Shown piece after piece: positions 25,591 to 36,477 of a stretch of 64,000 bases of DNA. Position 1 is the stretch's first letter; each line of letters starts with the position of its first letter. The translations under genes were made by a program, and so were the position numbers. The notes under the pieces are model-generated. The model was not told where the DNA came from and searched no databases. It saw only the letters and a list, made by a program, of their open reading frames with translations. The DNA lies in the NCBI GenBank assembly GCA_002084765.1, contig NBMB01000002.1:1-64000 (forward strand). The letters are read 5' to 3'. The stretch is from Candidatus Cloacimonetes bacterium 4572_55 (lineage in GTDB: Bacteria; 4572-55).

Positions 25591-26457
25591 TCAAAGGAGA
25601 TACGTTAAACTGCATTGCAACCGAGAGCTTTTTGGATAATTCTTGCCTCCGATATCGATTTTTGTCGATAGAGAGAGATGCAGCGTATCGATTTTTATCA
25701 CCAGGTCCGGGACAAGTGAATGAATTGATTCGGAACTATGAGAAAGCTCCTCTCCATCATACTGACCTTCCCCTCCAGAAAACCCGGTGCTCATTAGGCT
25801 CATGGAGACGTTTTTGGATAGGGATCGTTCCGCTTTGAGATAGTAGTGAAACTCATTTCCCGGCTGACGTTTTGTTTCGCCATTTTCTCCTCGAAGTCGG
25901 TAGCCTAATCCGCCGGATAGATTCGCTATTTCGAACGGATAGGATAAAAATCCGCTGAAATTATAATCGGTCTGACCGGTTCCAGTTGGGAGATCATCGT
26001 TGTTTGGCGAACTATCTCCGGTCGGAAATTTGACGCCCATGTTCCCGCCCCACCGGATCGCGGAATCGACGCGGCTGTACTTGACGCTTGCCCATGTATC
26101 GCCGATATTTTGTCCCGTCCATGTCGTGAGGCTATTCTCGACCTGTTGGGATAAAAAAGAGGGGATCGCACGGATTTCGACATGGGGATGCACCTGATAA
26201 CGGGCGTCAAAGGTGAGAAGCGAGTAGCGGTGTTCTTCCTCTTGTCTGTAGGAAACAGTGGAGCCGTCGCTGTCAAACGACTCCTTGGATTGGATGAATT
26301 GAAAGCAAAAACGCAACTGGGAACGAAGTTCCGGATCATTTTCCACAAAATAGGGGTCGGATTCTCCCTGATATGGAACAAATCGATTTGGATTAAAAGC
26401 GTGCGCGTGAGCGATCCAGATCGACAGAAGTAAGGTAGCGGCAAGAATATTTTTCAT
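25591..26457 (-). CDS. Putative outer-membrane beta-barrel protein
   Basis: A 288-residue protein with a signal peptide (about 1-20, ending AHAHAF) and a mature part rich in alternating polar/hydrophobic strands with aromatic ends, finishing in a hydrophobic strand (LQCSLTYLL). Segments such as GGNMGVKFPTGDSSPNNDDLPTG and FSGFLSYPFEIANLSGGLGYRL recall the family first named for a phenol-degradation protein (pfam13557-like transporters). The pairing of a Gly-rich KFPTG loop with short turns supports a barrel. Substrate unknown. It follows the zinc-ribbon/TPR gene by 22 bases. Confidence 0.6.
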   Translation of the reverse strand: MKNILAATLLLSIWIAHAHAFNPNRFVPYQGESDPYFVENDPELRSQLRFCFQFIQSKESFDSDGSTVSYRQEEEHRYSLLTFDARYQVHPHVEIRAIPSFLSQQVENSLTTWTGQNIGDTWASVKYSRVDSAIRWGGNMGVKFPTGDSSPNNDDLPTGTGQTDYNFSGFLSYPFEIANLSGGLGYRLRGENGETKRQPGNEFHYYLKAERSLSKNVSMSLMSTGFSGGEGQYDGEELSHSSESIHSLVPDLVIKIDTLHLSLSTKIDIGGKNYPKSSRLQCSLTYLL

Positions 26458-26479
26458 CGTATCAATTTCCTTATCAATT

Positions 26480-27295
26480 TTATTGAGCCCCTGCGTCCCC
26501 GGATTTCATCTGCCTAAACTTTTCTACAAATTGTTTTGCGCGCTCCGCCATGGGACCGTCTGGTTGCAGTTGTAGTGCTTTTTCGAACCAGGTCACAGCC
26601 TGCTCATGATTTCCGACAGAATTAAGCACGACCGCCATATTATAGGTTGCATTGATATGTTTGGGGTCTAACTCGATTGCTTTTTCCAACAATTTCAGTG
26701 TTTTCTCTGGGGCCTGGTCATAAAAATAACAGGTGGCGCAATCGACTGTCACATCGATATTTGCGCTGTCGGATGCGAGAACTTTTTCATAAATTTCCGT
26801 AGCGTGGCTGTAGTAACCAAAATCATAATAAATGTTGCCGGTCGAGATCAAAAGGCTATCAGATCCAGGTTGGAAGTGGAGTTCTACCTCTTTGAGCTGT
26901 TGCTGCAGTTCTGAATCTTGCGCGGGATCCGTCTTGACTTGCGGCTCCTCATTTTGGGACGTATCATGAGGATTCGGAGGTGAGCCGGATGCGGACTGTC
27001 CCATAACTTTCCCCGGTTTCGGAGCGGAATGCGTCTGCTGCGACATAACTATAATCACGGCGACTGCAACGACCAGTGAGAGAATCGCCGCGGCAAGTGC
27101 CCACATAGGAGCCGTTATCCCCACAGGCGTTTTGTTTGTCAGGGACTGACCGCATTGGTTGCAATACAGGCTTTTTGGGGGGCTCAAGTATCCACACTGC
27201 GGACAAGCGTCTTGATCCGCCAATTTTTGACCGCACTTTTGACAATATTGGCTCCCATCATTGTTTTCTGCGCGGCAATTCGGACATTTCATCAT
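26480..27295 (-). CDS. Zinc-ribbon, single-TM, TPR protein
   Basis: A 271-residue protein with three parts. Residues 1-50 hold paired CxxC knuckles (CPNC...CQKCG, CPQCG...CNQCG) forming two zinc ribbons. Residues about 62-84 form one transmembrane helix (MWALAAAILSLVVAVAVIIVM). The region from about 140 holds TPR-like repeats (YYDFGYYSHATEIYEKVLAS, PKHINATYNMAVVLNSVGNHEQAVTWFEKALQLQPDG). The ribbons would lie in the cytoplasm and the TPR part outside. Such proteins are common in FCB genomes as presumed assembly scaffolds. AAGGAG precedes the ATG pair at 27295/27292; the second ATG has better spacing. Confidence 0.8.
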   Translation of the reverse strand: MMKCPNCRAENNDGSQYCQKCGQKLADQDACPQCGYLSPPKSLYCNQCGQSLTNKTPVGITAPMWALAAAILSLVVAVAVIIVMSQQTHSAPKPGKVMGQSASGSPPNPHDTSQNEEPQVKTDPAQDSELQQQLKEVELHFQPGSDSLLISTGNIYYDFGYYSHATEIYEKVLASDSANIDVTVDCATCYFYDQAPEKTLKLLEKAIELDPKHINATYNMAVVLNSVGNHEQAVTWFEKALQLQPDGPMAERAKQFVEKFRQMKSGDAGAQ

Positions 27296-27423
27296 ATTCT
27301 CCTTAACTCAAAAAACTACAATTAATTTCGACGATTGATTTCGCGTTTACGCCAAATCCTCACGTTTTAATATACTTTTTTTTATCGGCGTTGTTTCCGG
27401 GCTTTTGGTTCTAAATCTCCGAA

Positions 27424-28470
27424 TCAAGCCGTTTTCGATACCGCTGCCATTTCCTGCAACTTTTTCCATTGTTCGATCGACCCAATCACGATCAAGACGG
27501 ATCCCTCAACGATTAATGTGCTGGGAGGAGGGTTATAGAGAAATTTGCCGTCGTGCGGGAGCCTGACCGCGATCACCAGTAAACCGGTCTCTCCTGAGAT
27601 GTTAGATAGCCCGATTGGGACTCCATGCATGCTGGATCGAGGTGGCACAAGGACTTCCCAGAAACGATTGATGACAGATGTGTCGCGCATCATTTTATCT
27701 AAAAAGGAGACAACATGGGGACGGAGAATTTCCGACGCCAGCCGCAATCCGCCGATCGTGTTTGGCGATACGATGATGTGTGCGCCGACATTCCGCAGTT
27801 TTGAGATAAATCGCGGCTCAATCGCTCGAGCCGCCACCCTCAGATTTCTATTTAAAGCCTTTGCTGTCACGACCAAAAAAAGATTGTCCTTATCGGAAGA
27901 GAGCATGGCAGCCAACCCTTTCGCGTGCTTGATATTCGCTTTTAACAGCACGTCCTCGTCGGTTGCGTCGTCCTCAAGGAACAAAATATCGCTGTGGGTT
28001 TCGGTCAATTCTTTCAAATAAACGGAGTCGGTATCGATCACCACAAAATTTTGCTTTGTTTTATAAAACTCGTCAACCACATAATGTCCGGTCGCGCCCG
28101 CGCCGCATAAAATATAGTGATTTTTCAGCTTAGATATTCTTTTTAACATTCGATTCTCCCAGAAAAACGCCCGCAGTTCCCCCTCGACAACAAACGCGGT
28201 CAATGTGGACACCGCATACAGAACCCCGCCCATTCCCGTGATCATCAACACCATGGTGTACAGCTTCGCGCCTGGCAAATTGTCGATTCCCAGGACGTCG
28301 CCGTATCCGACCGTCGTCAATGTAATGACAGCCATATACGTACAGTCCAGCCAGCTCCATTGGTCCCAATTTTGAATTTTGTAGCCGACTGTTCCTAAAA
28401 TATAAATAATCACCAATATTGTAAGCGGTCGCATCACTTGAAATCGAATATCCACACTCTTCTTCATCAT
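27424..28470 (-). CDS. Potassium channel with RCK (TrkA-N/TrkA-C) domains
   Basis: A 348-residue protein. Two transmembrane helices flank a pore loop with the K+ selectivity filter TVGYGD (53-58). A cytoplasmic RCK domain follows with a Rossmann nucleotide site (ILCGAGATGHYVVDEF, then VVID) and a TrkA-C domain near the C-terminus (GVPIGLSNISGETGLLVIAVR). This is the MthK/Kch-like plan. It follows metH with a 55-base gap on the same strand. c-di-AMP commonly binds RCK_C domains in such channels, and a CdaA gene lies at 15584, but no functional link is shown by the sequence. Confidence 0.93.
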   Translation of the reverse strand: MMKKSVDIRFQVMRPLTILVIIYILGTVGYKIQNWDQWSWLDCTYMAVITLTTVGYGDVLGIDNLPGAKLYTMVLMITGMGGVLYAVSTLTAFVVEGELRAFFWENRMLKRISKLKNHYILCGAGATGHYVVDEFYKTKQNFVVIDTDSVYLKELTETHSDILFLEDDATDEDVLLKANIKHAKGLAAMLSSDKDNLFLVVTAKALNRNLRVAARAIEPRFISKLRNVGAHIIVSPNTIGGLRLASEILRPHVVSFLDKMMRDTSVINRFWEVLVPPRSSMHGVPIGLSNISGETGLLVIAVRLPHDGKFLYNPPPSTLIVEGSVLIVIGSIEQWKKLQEMAAVSKTA

Positions 28471-28525
28471 CCTGCTCCGTGATTTCCGCGACCTCTTTCA
28501 CTTCTCAATACCATATAATATCAGG

Positions 28526-31500
28526 CTAAACATCACAGGCCAAGTGACTCATAAGTTGACGTTCTGCTTGCAACAGATCGATATTTTGCCTTTTCGCATA
28601 ATCGATGAGCTGATCCCGTCCGATTTTCCCCACGCCGAAATAGCAAGAATCCGGGTGGAAAAAATAAAGCCCGCACACAGACGCGGAAGGGATCATCGCC
28701 ATATTTTCCGTTAATTGGACGCCGATCATTTTCGATGCGTTCATCAGATCAAAAAGGACGCGCTTTTGGGTATGATCTGGGCAGGCTGGATAGCCGATTG
28801 CCGGGCGGATCCCCTGATGTTTTTTGTTCGGGTATCCCCAAAATTTTTCCCGCACTCGCTCGTGAAGCAGTTCCGCAAACGCTTCCACCAGTCGATCTGC
28901 GAGAGCTTTTGCCATGATCGCTCGATAATCATCATGGGAACGCTCATAACTTTTCACCAGCTTCTCAAGTCCGATTCCCGCTGTCACGGCAAACATGCCG
29001 ATATAATCTTTGATACCGGTCTCTTTTTGCGCTATAAAATCAGCGAGCGCGATATTTGGTCTTGAGTTCGACTTGAGAAATTGCTGCCGGAGCGTATGCA
29101 GGACAGCAATCCGACTCGCCCGATCCTCGTCTTCGTAGATATAAATATCGTCGCCCACGCTGTTTGCCCCATACAGCGCAATGATTCCGTCCGCGCGCAG
29201 GAGCTTTCTGTCGATTATCTGATCAAGCAGGCTCTGCGCTTCTTCATAAAGCTGGCGCGCCTGATCGCCCATAACAGGATGATCCAGAATTTCGGGAAAC
29301 TTTCCATTCAGTTCCCACACCTTGAAAAAAGCTGTCCAATTGATATGTGTGCGGATTTGATTCAGGGGAAAATCCCAGAAATTTTTCAAGCCAATAAAAG
29401 CAGGCGGACTCACCGTCTGTTTATGCCAATCCAAGCGCAGCGCGTTTTCACGAGCTTGATGAATCGGGATTAACTTTCTGGCTCGAGTTTTCTGATCATA
29501 TTGTCGCCGCAGCGCGTTCTGATCCTTGTGGATATTCGAGATAAAAGAGTCTCGCTTGTCTGGATTCAACAACTTGTTGACACCCCCCACGGCAAGCGAC
29601 GCGTCCCCCACATGAACAGTAGGCCCGCGATATTCTGGCGCAATTCGGATAGCGGTGTGCATCTTTGAGGTCGTCGCGCCGCCGATCAGCAGAGGCGTAT
29701 CATAACCGAGACGTTGCATCTCCGATGCGACATGCGCCATCTCGTCTAAGGAGGGGGTGATCAGCCCGCTCAGACCGACCAGGTCTGGCTTATGCTCTTG
29801 GATAGCGGTCATAATCTGATCTGCAGGCGTCATCACGCCGATATCGATCACCTCGTAATTGTTGCAAGACAGTGCCACTTTGACAATATTTTTGCCAATA
29901 TCGTGCACATCGCCTTTGACTGTTGCCAAAAGAATTTTTCCTCGACGACCAGACTGAGACGGATCCTCTCCGATAAAAGGAGCCAGATACGCGACCGCTT
30001 TTTTCATCACCCGAGCACTCTTTATCACCTGCGGTAGAAACATCTTACCCGATCCAAATAGATCGCCGATCATCTCCATGCCTTTCATCAGAGGATATTC
30101 GATCACCTGAAGCGCATGGTCATATTTTTGCCTTGCCTCCTCCGCGTCGGCTTCGATATAATCGACAATGCCATGAATCATGCTGTATGATATTCTGTCG
30201 TTGACGTCTCGCTTTCTCCAAGCTGGATCCTCTATTTTTTTGCCGCCCTTTTTCGCAACAGTTTGGGCGTAAGCAACCAGCCGTTCTGTCGCGTCTGACC
30301 GGCGATTGAACAAAATATCCTCCACACGTTCCAACAAATCCTTTGGAATCTCCTCGTACACCGTAATTTGTCCCGCGTGAATAATCCCCATATCCATACC
30401 GGCTTGAATCGCGTGATAAAGAAAGGCAGAGTGCATAGCTTGACGAACAACCTCGTTTCCCCGAAAAGAAAACGAAAGATTGCTCACCCCGCCGCTTACC
30501 AAAGCTCCCGGCATATCGGATTTGATCCGTCGAACCGCGTCGAGAAAATTTTTGGCAAAGTCGTTGTGCTGATCCATGCCGGTTCCGACAGCGAAAATGT
30601 TGGGATCAAAAATAATGTCCTGAGGTGGAAAGTCCAACTCTTGCGTCAAGATGCGATACGCACGGCGGCATATTTCCACCTTGCGATGGGCGGTCTCGGC
30701 CTGACCCTGCTCATCAAACGCCATCACGACCACAGCCGCGCCGTATCGACGCGCTTGGGAAGCTCGGCGACGAAACGCGTCATCGCCCTCCTTCAGGCTA
30801 ATCGAATTGACGATACACTTGCCCTGGGCTCGTTTCAATCCCGCATCGATTACCGACCACTTCGAGGAATCGATCATCAATGGGACGCGGGCAATATCCG
30901 GCTCCGATCCCAGCAGATTGATAAAATCGCCCATAACGCGCTCGGAATCGAGTAGTGCCTCGTCCATATTAATATCCAAAATTTGAGCCCCGTTCTGCAC
31001 CTGTTCCCGAGCGATTCGCAGCGCGCTCTCATAATCCCGATTTTTGATCAACCGAGCAAATCGTCTCGAACCCGCCACATTGCACCGTTCTCCCACGTTG
31101 ATAAAATTGCTGTCCGGTCGGATAACCATAGCTTCTAATCCGCTAAACGCTGTGAATTGAGGCACATCGGGAACAGAGCGAGGAGGCTTGTCCTTCATGA
31201 TTTCTGCAAATTTACGGATGTGATTCGGTCCCGTTCCGCAGCATCCGCCGACCAAATTTACAAAACCGCTGTCTGAAAATTCTTCTAATACAGATCCCAT
31301 CTGTTCCGGCGTCTCGTCATATTCGCCAAATTCATTGGGAAGCCCCGCGTTCGGATAGAGCGCGATATACAACGGAGCTAAGCCGGATAATTCCTGAATA
31401 TAGGGTCGCATCTGTTTCGGTCCCAGCGCGCAGTTGACGCCGACCATAAACAAATCCGCATGGGACACAGATATCCAAAAAGCGGCGAGAGTCTGACCGG

Positions 31501-32179
31501 AGAGCGTGCGTCCGCTCTGATCCGTGATTGTGACCGACAACATCACAGGCACGCGTCTTTTCGTCTCGTCAAAACAGCTTTCAACCGCGTAAAGAACCGC
31601 CTTGCAACTCAGTGTATCAAACACGGTTTCGATCAGCAAAGTGTCCGCGCCGCCATCCATAAGACCTTGAATCTGCGGCATATACGCGTCCACCACATCG
31701 TCGAAGGCAACCGAGCGATACCCAGGACGATTGACATCGGGAGATATGGAAGCCATGCGGTTTGAGGGACCAATAGACCCAGCTACAAAACGAGGCTTTT
31801 TGGGGGTTTTTTCACTATATTCGTCCGCGGCTTCCCGAGCGATTCTTGCGGCTTCCCGGTTCATCTCATAGACTTGATCGGCTGTCTGATAATCAGCTTG
31901 CGAAAGCGCGTTGGCGTTAAAGCTGTCGGTCTCGATTATATCCGCACCGGCTTCCAAATAGGCGCGATGCACCGATAGAATCACATCCGGACAGGTGAGG
32001 GTCAACAGGTCGTTATTTCCCTTCAAATCGACTGGATGATCCTTGAATCGCTCTCCACGGAAGTCGGACTCAGATAAACCACAGTTTTGGATCATCGTAC
32101 CCATAGCACCGTCCAGAATCAATATCCGTTTCTGTAATTGACGGTAAAGGGGGTGATCTCGATATCGATCGGACGTCAT
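28526..32179 (-). CDS. metH: Cobalamin-dependent methionine synthase
   Basis: Transfers methyl from 5-methyltetrahydrofolate to homocysteine through cobalamin. About 1217 residues with all four modules: homocysteine-binding TIM barrel (zinc Cys in GVNCALGP and GGCCGTGP), pterin barrel ([18 protein letters not shown]), cobalamin cap and B12 domain ([14 protein letters not shown] with the base-off His, then LSGLITPS and [10 protein letters not shown]), and the S-adenosylmethionine activation domain ([30 protein letters not shown]). ATG 32179 has GGAG six bases upstream. The frame stays open to 32299, but that extension would translate a dispersed repeat and is not accepted. No B12 riboswitch was seen in the short leader. 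Confidence 0.96.
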   Translation of the reverse strand: MTSDRYRDHPLYRQLQKRILILDGAMGTMIQNCGLSESDFRGERFKDHPVDLKGNNDLLTLTCPDVILSVHRAYLEAGADIIETDSFNANALSQADYQTADQVYEMNREAARIAREAADEYSEKTPKKPRFVAGSIGPSNRMASISPDVNRPGYRSVAFDDVVDAYMPQIQGLMDGGADTLLIETVFDTLSCKAVLYAVESCFDETKRRVPVMLSVTITDQSGRTLSGQTLAAFWISVSHADLFMVGVNCALGPKQMRPYIQELSGLAPLYIALYPNAGLPNEFGEYDETPEQMGSVLEEFSDSGFVNLVGGCCGTGPNHIRKFAEIMKDKPPRSVPDVPQFTAFSGLEAMVIRPDSNFINVGERCNVAGSRRFARLIKNRDYESALRIAREQVQNGAQILDINMDEALLDSERVMGDFINLLGSEPDIARVPLMIDSSKWSVIDAGLKRAQGKCIVNSISLKEGDDAFRRRASQARRYGAAVVVMAFDEQGQAETAHRKVEICRRAYRILTQELDFPPQDIIFDPNIFAVGTGMDQHNDFAKNFLDAVRRIKSDMPGALVSGGVSNLSFSFRGNEVVRQAMHSAFLYHAIQAGMDMGIIHAGQITVYEEIPKDLLERVEDILFNRRSDATERLVAYAQTVAKKGGKKIEDPAWRKRDVNDRISYSMIHGIVDYIEADAEEARQKYDHALQVIEYPLMKGMEMIGDLFGSGKMFLPQVIKSARVMKKAVAYLAPFIGEDPSQSGRRGKILLATVKGDVHDIGKNIVKVALSCNNYEVIDIGVMTPADQIMTAIQEHKPDLVGLSGLITPSLDEMAHVASEMQRLGYDTPLLIGGATTSKMHTAIRIAPEYRGPTVHVGDASLAVGGVNKLLNPDKRDSFISNIHKDQNALRRQYDQKTRARKLIPIHQARENALRLDWHKQTVSPPAFIGLKNFWDFPLNQIRTHINWTAFFKVWELNGKFPEILDHPVMGDQARQLYEEAQSLLDQIIDRKLLRADGIIALYGANSVGDDIYIYEDEDRASRIAVLHTLRQQFLKSNSRPNIALADFIAQKETGIKDYIGMFAVTAGIGLEKLVKSYERSHDDYRAIMAKALADRLVEAFAELLHERVREKFWGYPNKKHQGIRPAIGYPACPDHTQKRVLFDLMNASKMIGVQLTENMAMIPSASVCGLYFFHPDSCYFGVGKIGRDQLIDYAKRQNIDLLQAERQLMSHLACDV

Positions 32180-32200
32180 TGACGGCTCCATAATTTTTAT

Positions 32201-32249
32201 CCGCAGAATCTGAAGAATCCGCAGATTATACAGATTATGCAGATTATAG
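32201..32249 (-). repeat. AATCTGCG repeat in the metH leader
   Basis: On the minus strand: ATAATCTGCATAATCTGTATAATCTGCGGATTCTTC, then a second ATTCTGCGGATA. It has 9-bp period with diverged units, sense to metH, and ends about 20 bases before the metH start. It keeps an open frame upstream of metH that could mislead start prediction. Confidence 0.85.
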
Positions 32250-32493
32250 CAACTGTTCATTCCGGCTAAACAATTGCAAAAAATATCGAAAAATAGCAAT
32301 GACTATAAAGTATGCGGTTTCAGCAAAATCGCAAGATGAAAATTTTTTGGTGGAGATCAAAAGTATTGGCATGATCGAATTGAGTCGAATTAATTTGACA
32401 TCATCGGTTAAAAGATATATTTTTCAGCGTTTGAAACAAATTTGGATAATTCACCATGAAGACAGAGAGGTCGTCTATCAAGCTGGAAAGGAT

Positions 32494-34698
32494 ATGATTC
32501 GCCGAGTTTTTTATTTTTTATTGATATACTGCCTGCTTCCAAAAGCGCTTGCAGTCACCGCCGCGCCGACTGATCGAATTCGTCCAAAGATCGGACTGGC
32601 TCTAAGCGGCGGCGGCGCAAAGGGATTCGCGCATATCGGCGTGATTCAAGCTCTGGAGGAGTTGGAAGTTCCCATTGATTGCATTTCCGGCGTCAGCATG
32701 GGCGCGGTTGTCGGTGGGCTATACGCGTGCGGTTATATGCCCGCGGAGATGGAAACGTTGATCCAGAGCGTCGACTGGCAGGATATGTTCACCGATCGTA
32801 TCTCAAGGCGTTATCTCTCAATGGAACGGAAACGACAGCATGAGCGCTATATCGGTTCAATCCCGATTTATGAGAAAAATATCCATCTCCCAGCCGGATT
32901 AATACATGGACAAAAAATCTCCAAATTTTTGACCCGACTCACGATTCCCGTTCATCACATTAACGACTTTTCTCAACTTCCGATTCCATTTTCGTGCGTT
33001 GCCACAGACCTGGCGAACGGCGAGCCAGTCGCCCTGAATCACGGCGTATTGGCGGAGGCGATGAGAGCCAGTATGTCGATCCCAACCATATTCACGCCCG
33101 TGATTCTGGACAGCTTGCTACTGGTAGATGGAGGGGTGGCTCGCAACTTGCCTGTGATCGACGCGTTTGATCTCGGGGCTGATATTGTGATCGCCGTAGA
33201 TGTGGGATCGTCGCTTAAATCCATGACGGAACTTCATACTATTATTGATATTATCGATCAAACCATTGAGTTCCGAAAATCAGCATCAACAGCGGCGCAA
33301 CGCCAACTCGCAGATTTCCTGATCATACCGAATTTGACCGGATTCGACGCCATGAGCTTGGACGCTTCGGACTCGTTGATCATTCTCGGACGAAAAGCGG
33401 TTGCTTCTATGGCCCCGAAACTTACGAATTTGGTCGATTCCTTCAAGCAAATTCCGGAATTTCAGTACAAAAGACCGACGCTCCCGAAAAACGAGGATCT
33501 GTTTTATATCGAGCAAATTCGGATCATCGGTTTAAATAAAATTTCGGAAAGAGCAGCGCGGGCGAGATTTGGCGTCAAGCCGCACACTCGGGTGAAATCG
33601 GAAACGATTGAGAAGAATGTCGAGAAACTCTTTGGTTCTCAATTTTTCGATCGAGTTTCCTATCAGATTACGCCGAGTCGGCACGGAAAGATCATCACGG
33701 TTTGGGTAATCGAAAAACATCCGTCGTTGTTACGCTTTGGCCTGAATTATAATAATGAAAATCATGCTTCAATATTGATCGACGCCGCGTTCCAAAATTC
33801 GTTGATTCCCGGGTCTAACTTAAGCGTTGGCGTCAAATTATCGGATCATAGCCGATATGATTTAAAATATTCTTTCCACCCCGGTTTGCTCCGTCAATTG
33901 GGGGTGAGATTTCGAGCTTGCTATGTGTCTGAAGATGTGAAATTGTATCGACAAAAGAAAAGCAGTATGCTCGGGTTGGCGGATTATCAGGATGCTTTTT
34001 CCGAGATATTCATTGGCACAATTTTTTCCTCCAGATTGGAATTCGGTCTGAACATCCGGTACAATCAGGTCTCTGTCAAGACAACGGTCCCGCCGGAAGA
34101 ATTTCCCCATAGCGACGGAAATTTTTTGGCTATTTCCAACAGAATCCGACTGGATACGTTGGATAAAGCCTATTTTCCAACAAACGGACAGCGAGTTTCT
34201 GTGGAATTTCAACATGCGGATAAGCGCCTTGGAAACTCGGGGTATTCTTTCTCCCGATGGTATGCAGACGTTTGTCTTTACTATCCGGTAACCGACAAAT
34301 TGACAAAAAGTTACGGATTTTATCTCGGGAGTTCATCCGGCGCGGATCTGCCTTTTGGCTATCATTACAGTCTCGGCGATCTGAGCCGATCCGTTGTCGA
34401 GGGCGGGACCATCAATCCATTCTTTGGATTGGAGTCGAACGAGTTGGTCGGGAATCATGTTGCCGCGTGCTATCTCACAGCGCAGTATGAGGTTATGCCA
34501 AAAAAATTTTTGATATTGAGCGGAAACCTCGGCAAAACGACATACAAACGTTCGGATCTGATTGATATGGACTTATACATCGCGGGTTTTGCCCTATCCG
34601 CTGGGATTGATACGCCGTTTGGACCCATTTTTGTCGGCGCAATGAGTGGAACCAGACGGAAATTTCTAGGCTATTTGCAAATAGGCTATCGATTTTGA
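32494..34698 (+). CDS. Patatin-like phospholipase fused to POTRA and BamA-type beta-barrel
   Basis: A 734-residue protein of the PlpD type V secretion class. Signal peptide (about 1-22). Patatin domain with oxyanion motif GGGAKG (39-44), nucleophile GVSMG (Ser68) and catalytic Asp212 in DGG. One POTRA domain follows (YIEQIRIIGLNKISERAARARFG, about 340-405), then a 16-strand-like barrel ending FLGYLQIGYRF with the terminal Phe typical of outer-membrane proteins. The ATG at 32494 is chosen: GGAAAGG lies just before it and a signal peptide follows. The frame opens earlier at 32299 without a binding site. Catalytic residues are complete, so lipase activity is likely. Confidence 0.93.
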   Translation: MIRRVFYFLLIYCLLPKALAVTAAPTDRIRPKIGLALSGGGAKGFAHIGVIQALEELEVPIDCISGVSMGAVVGGLYACGYMPAEMETLIQSVDWQDMFTDRISRRYLSMERKRQHERYIGSIPIYEKNIHLPAGLIHGQKISKFLTRLTIPVHHINDFSQLPIPFSCVATDLANGEPVALNHGVLAEAMRASMSIPTIFTPVILDSLLLVDGGVARNLPVIDAFDLGADIVIAVDVGSSLKSMTELHTIIDIIDQTIEFRKSASTAAQRQLADFLIIPNLTGFDAMSLDASDSLIILGRKAVASMAPKLTNLVDSFKQIPEFQYKRPTLPKNEDLFYIEQIRIIGLNKISERAARARFGVKPHTRVKSETIEKNVEKLFGSQFFDRVSYQITPSRHGKIITVWVIEKHPSLLRFGLNYNNENHASILIDAAFQNSLIPGSNLSVGVKLSDHSRYDLKYSFHPGLLRQLGVRFRACYVSEDVKLYRQKKSSMLGLADYQDAFSEIFIGTIFSSRLEFGLNIRYNQVSVKTTVPPEEFPHSDGNFLAISNRIRLDTLDKAYFPTNGQRVSVEFQHADKRLGNSGYSFSRWYADVCLYYPVTDKLTKSYGFYLGSSSGADLPFGYHYSLGDLSRSVVEGGTINPFFGLESNELVGNHVAACYLTAQYEVMPKKFLILSGNLGKTTYKRSDLIDMDLYIAGFALSAGIDTPFGPIFVGAMSGTRRKFLGYLQIGYRF

Positions 34699-34718
34699 AC
34701 TTTCGGTTTACCATGAGA

Positions 34719-36458
34719 TCAAGCCAACTTCTCAATCAAATAATCGCATAAAAGCAGATAACGCAAGCCGGATTTTTCCATCACAGCAACAGCGTCCTGA
34801 GATGTACGAACAATAGGAAATCCGTGCAGATTGAAAGAAGTATTCAGCAGCGCGCCGATACCGGTTTTCTGTTCAAATTTTTCAAGCAGGTCATACAATA
34901 GGGGATTGAACTGGCACTCTAATATTTGTGGACGAGCGGTTGCGTCTGCCTGATGAATCGCTGCATGAATCTCGTGTCGGCGTTCCGGTCTGGTTTCAAA
35001 AGCGTGAACCATGTACAAGGCTCGTAATTTTTTTGGATTTATCAGATAGCTGTCCGCGCACCGATCCAGAATGATTGGAGCAAAGGGCATCCAAAAATCT
35101 CGATTTTTTATCGCTTGATTGATCAGCCGGACATTTTCCAATCGGGAAGGGTCCGAGAGAATGGAGCGATTGCCAAGTGCTCGGGGACCATATTCCATGG
35201 GACCTGCACAGCGCGCGATAATTTCGCCTTGCGCCAGAAGTTCAGCCACGGCTGAGTTTGGATCGTGAGACCTGGTGATACGATACGAATTGGGATCCAT
35301 TTTCCCTAAAGTCGCGTGTAAATCATCTGCCGCGTCTGTGCCGAGGTATAGATGAGTCAATTTCTTTGGAAGGAATAGATCGCCTTTCTGCTCAGTTAAA
35401 TTCCGGTCTGCAAGCAATGCCGCGCCGATCGAGATTGAGTCGTCGCCAGCAGCTGGGAAAACAAACATATCCCGCACATTTTTCAACTCGCCCACAGCCT
35501 TATTGATCTTGACATTCAAGCCGACCCCGCCGGCAAACGCGATCCGCGAAATTCCTGTATGCTCAATATTGGCTCTCACCCACTGACAAACTACCTCCTC
35601 CGCCATAGTTTGCAGTCCCAATGCGATGTGGTCGAAGCGCGTATTTTCCAAATTTTTGTTCAAAAACCGGATGAATTGCTCCCCGAGATGGTTGATTTGA
35701 AAGCGAAACTCCCTATTTTTTACGACAAAAAATCTCCTAAAAAAATCGACGACAGGAGCGGCATGGGTCGGATTGGCGTAAGGAGCCAGCCCCATCACCT
35801 TATATTCGTCATTCCATGGTCTCAGACCGAGAAAGCGAGTCGTCCGGCTGTAAATGCCGCCGATGGAATGGATTGCAGTGATCTCAACCTGACGGCGAAA
35901 CCCGTTATGGTCTCCGATAGAAACTGTGGCGCATAATCCATCCCCCAGCCCGTCATTCGTAAAAACAAGGGTTTTTTCCTCCCACGGCTTCAGAAAATGC
36001 GCGGCAGCGGCATGACAGGTATGATGATCGTATATATGGATTCTAAGATCGGGCACGCCCAGGTCTCTGAAAAAGGATTGGAATGCGTTCCGATACTCTT
36101 TTTCTCGACTGCGCGAGACGATTTGGACATAAAGTTGACGGGAAAGATGCGACCCCAAAATAGCGGTGGGTATAAATCTGGAAAGGAATGAAATAAGTCG
36201 GGTAAGCGGGCGATACTCCTTATCTTGCGCTTTATTTGGGATAAAAATTTCGCAACGGGTGCCGACCGCAATCTCGTCGATCTCGCCCGCGGACACCCCG
36301 GCTATCCTTAGCACTTCATGGATCGCATTTTTTGGAAATCCTGCCCAATTTTTGATCCGGTTGATCCGCTCCTCGCCGACTGCCGCCACGATTCGACCGT
36401 CAATCACGACAGCGGCAGAGCCATAGTGAGACAAATTCACGCCCAATATCTTCGCCAT
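34719..36458 (-). CDS. Carbamoyltransferase, NodU/CmcH/TobZ family
   Basis: A 579-residue enzyme that forms carbamoyl-adenylate from carbamoyl phosphate and ATP and transfers the carbamoyl group to a hydroxyl of a sugar or other natural product. The N-terminal Kae1-like domain shows ILGVNLSHYGSAAVV, the metal-binding YDHHTCHAAAAHF and a FTNDGLGDG turn; AFAGGVGLNVKIN and DDSISIGAALL follow. The C-terminal domain carries GPMEYGPRALGNRSILSDP, with Gly-Pro in place of the common Gly-Arg. It starts 19 bases after adk on the same strand. No biosynthetic cluster surrounds it; modification of a surface glycan is a guess. The gene end converges with the patatin gene 20 bases away. Confidence 0.92.
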   Translation of the reverse strand: MAKILGVNLSHYGSAAVVIDGRIVAAVGEERINRIKNWAGFPKNAIHEVLRIAGVSAGEIDEIAVGTRCEIFIPNKAQDKEYRPLTRLISFLSRFIPTAILGSHLSRQLYVQIVSRSREKEYRNAFQSFFRDLGVPDLRIHIYDHHTCHAAAAHFLKPWEEKTLVFTNDGLGDGLCATVSIGDHNGFRRQVEITAIHSIGGIYSRTTRFLGLRPWNDEYKVMGLAPYANPTHAAPVVDFFRRFFVVKNREFRFQINHLGEQFIRFLNKNLENTRFDHIALGLQTMAEEVVCQWVRANIEHTGISRIAFAGGVGLNVKINKAVGELKNVRDMFVFPAAGDDSISIGAALLADRNLTEQKGDLFLPKKLTHLYLGTDAADDLHATLGKMDPNSYRITRSHDPNSAVAELLAQGEIIARCAGPMEYGPRALGNRSILSDPSRLENVRLINQAIKNRDFWMPFAPIILDRCADSYLINPKKLRALYMVHAFETRPERRHEIHAAIHQADATARPQILECQFNPLLYDLLEKFEQKTGIGALLNTSFNLHGFPIVRTSQDAVAVMEKSGLRYLLLCDYLIEKLA

Positions 36459-36477
36459 AGTTGCAATCGCTGGGCTG

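Noticed and set aside
32180-32299. B12 or SAM riboswitch before metH
   Set aside because: The leader is short and filled with the repeat; no riboswitch core such as the B12 box was found.
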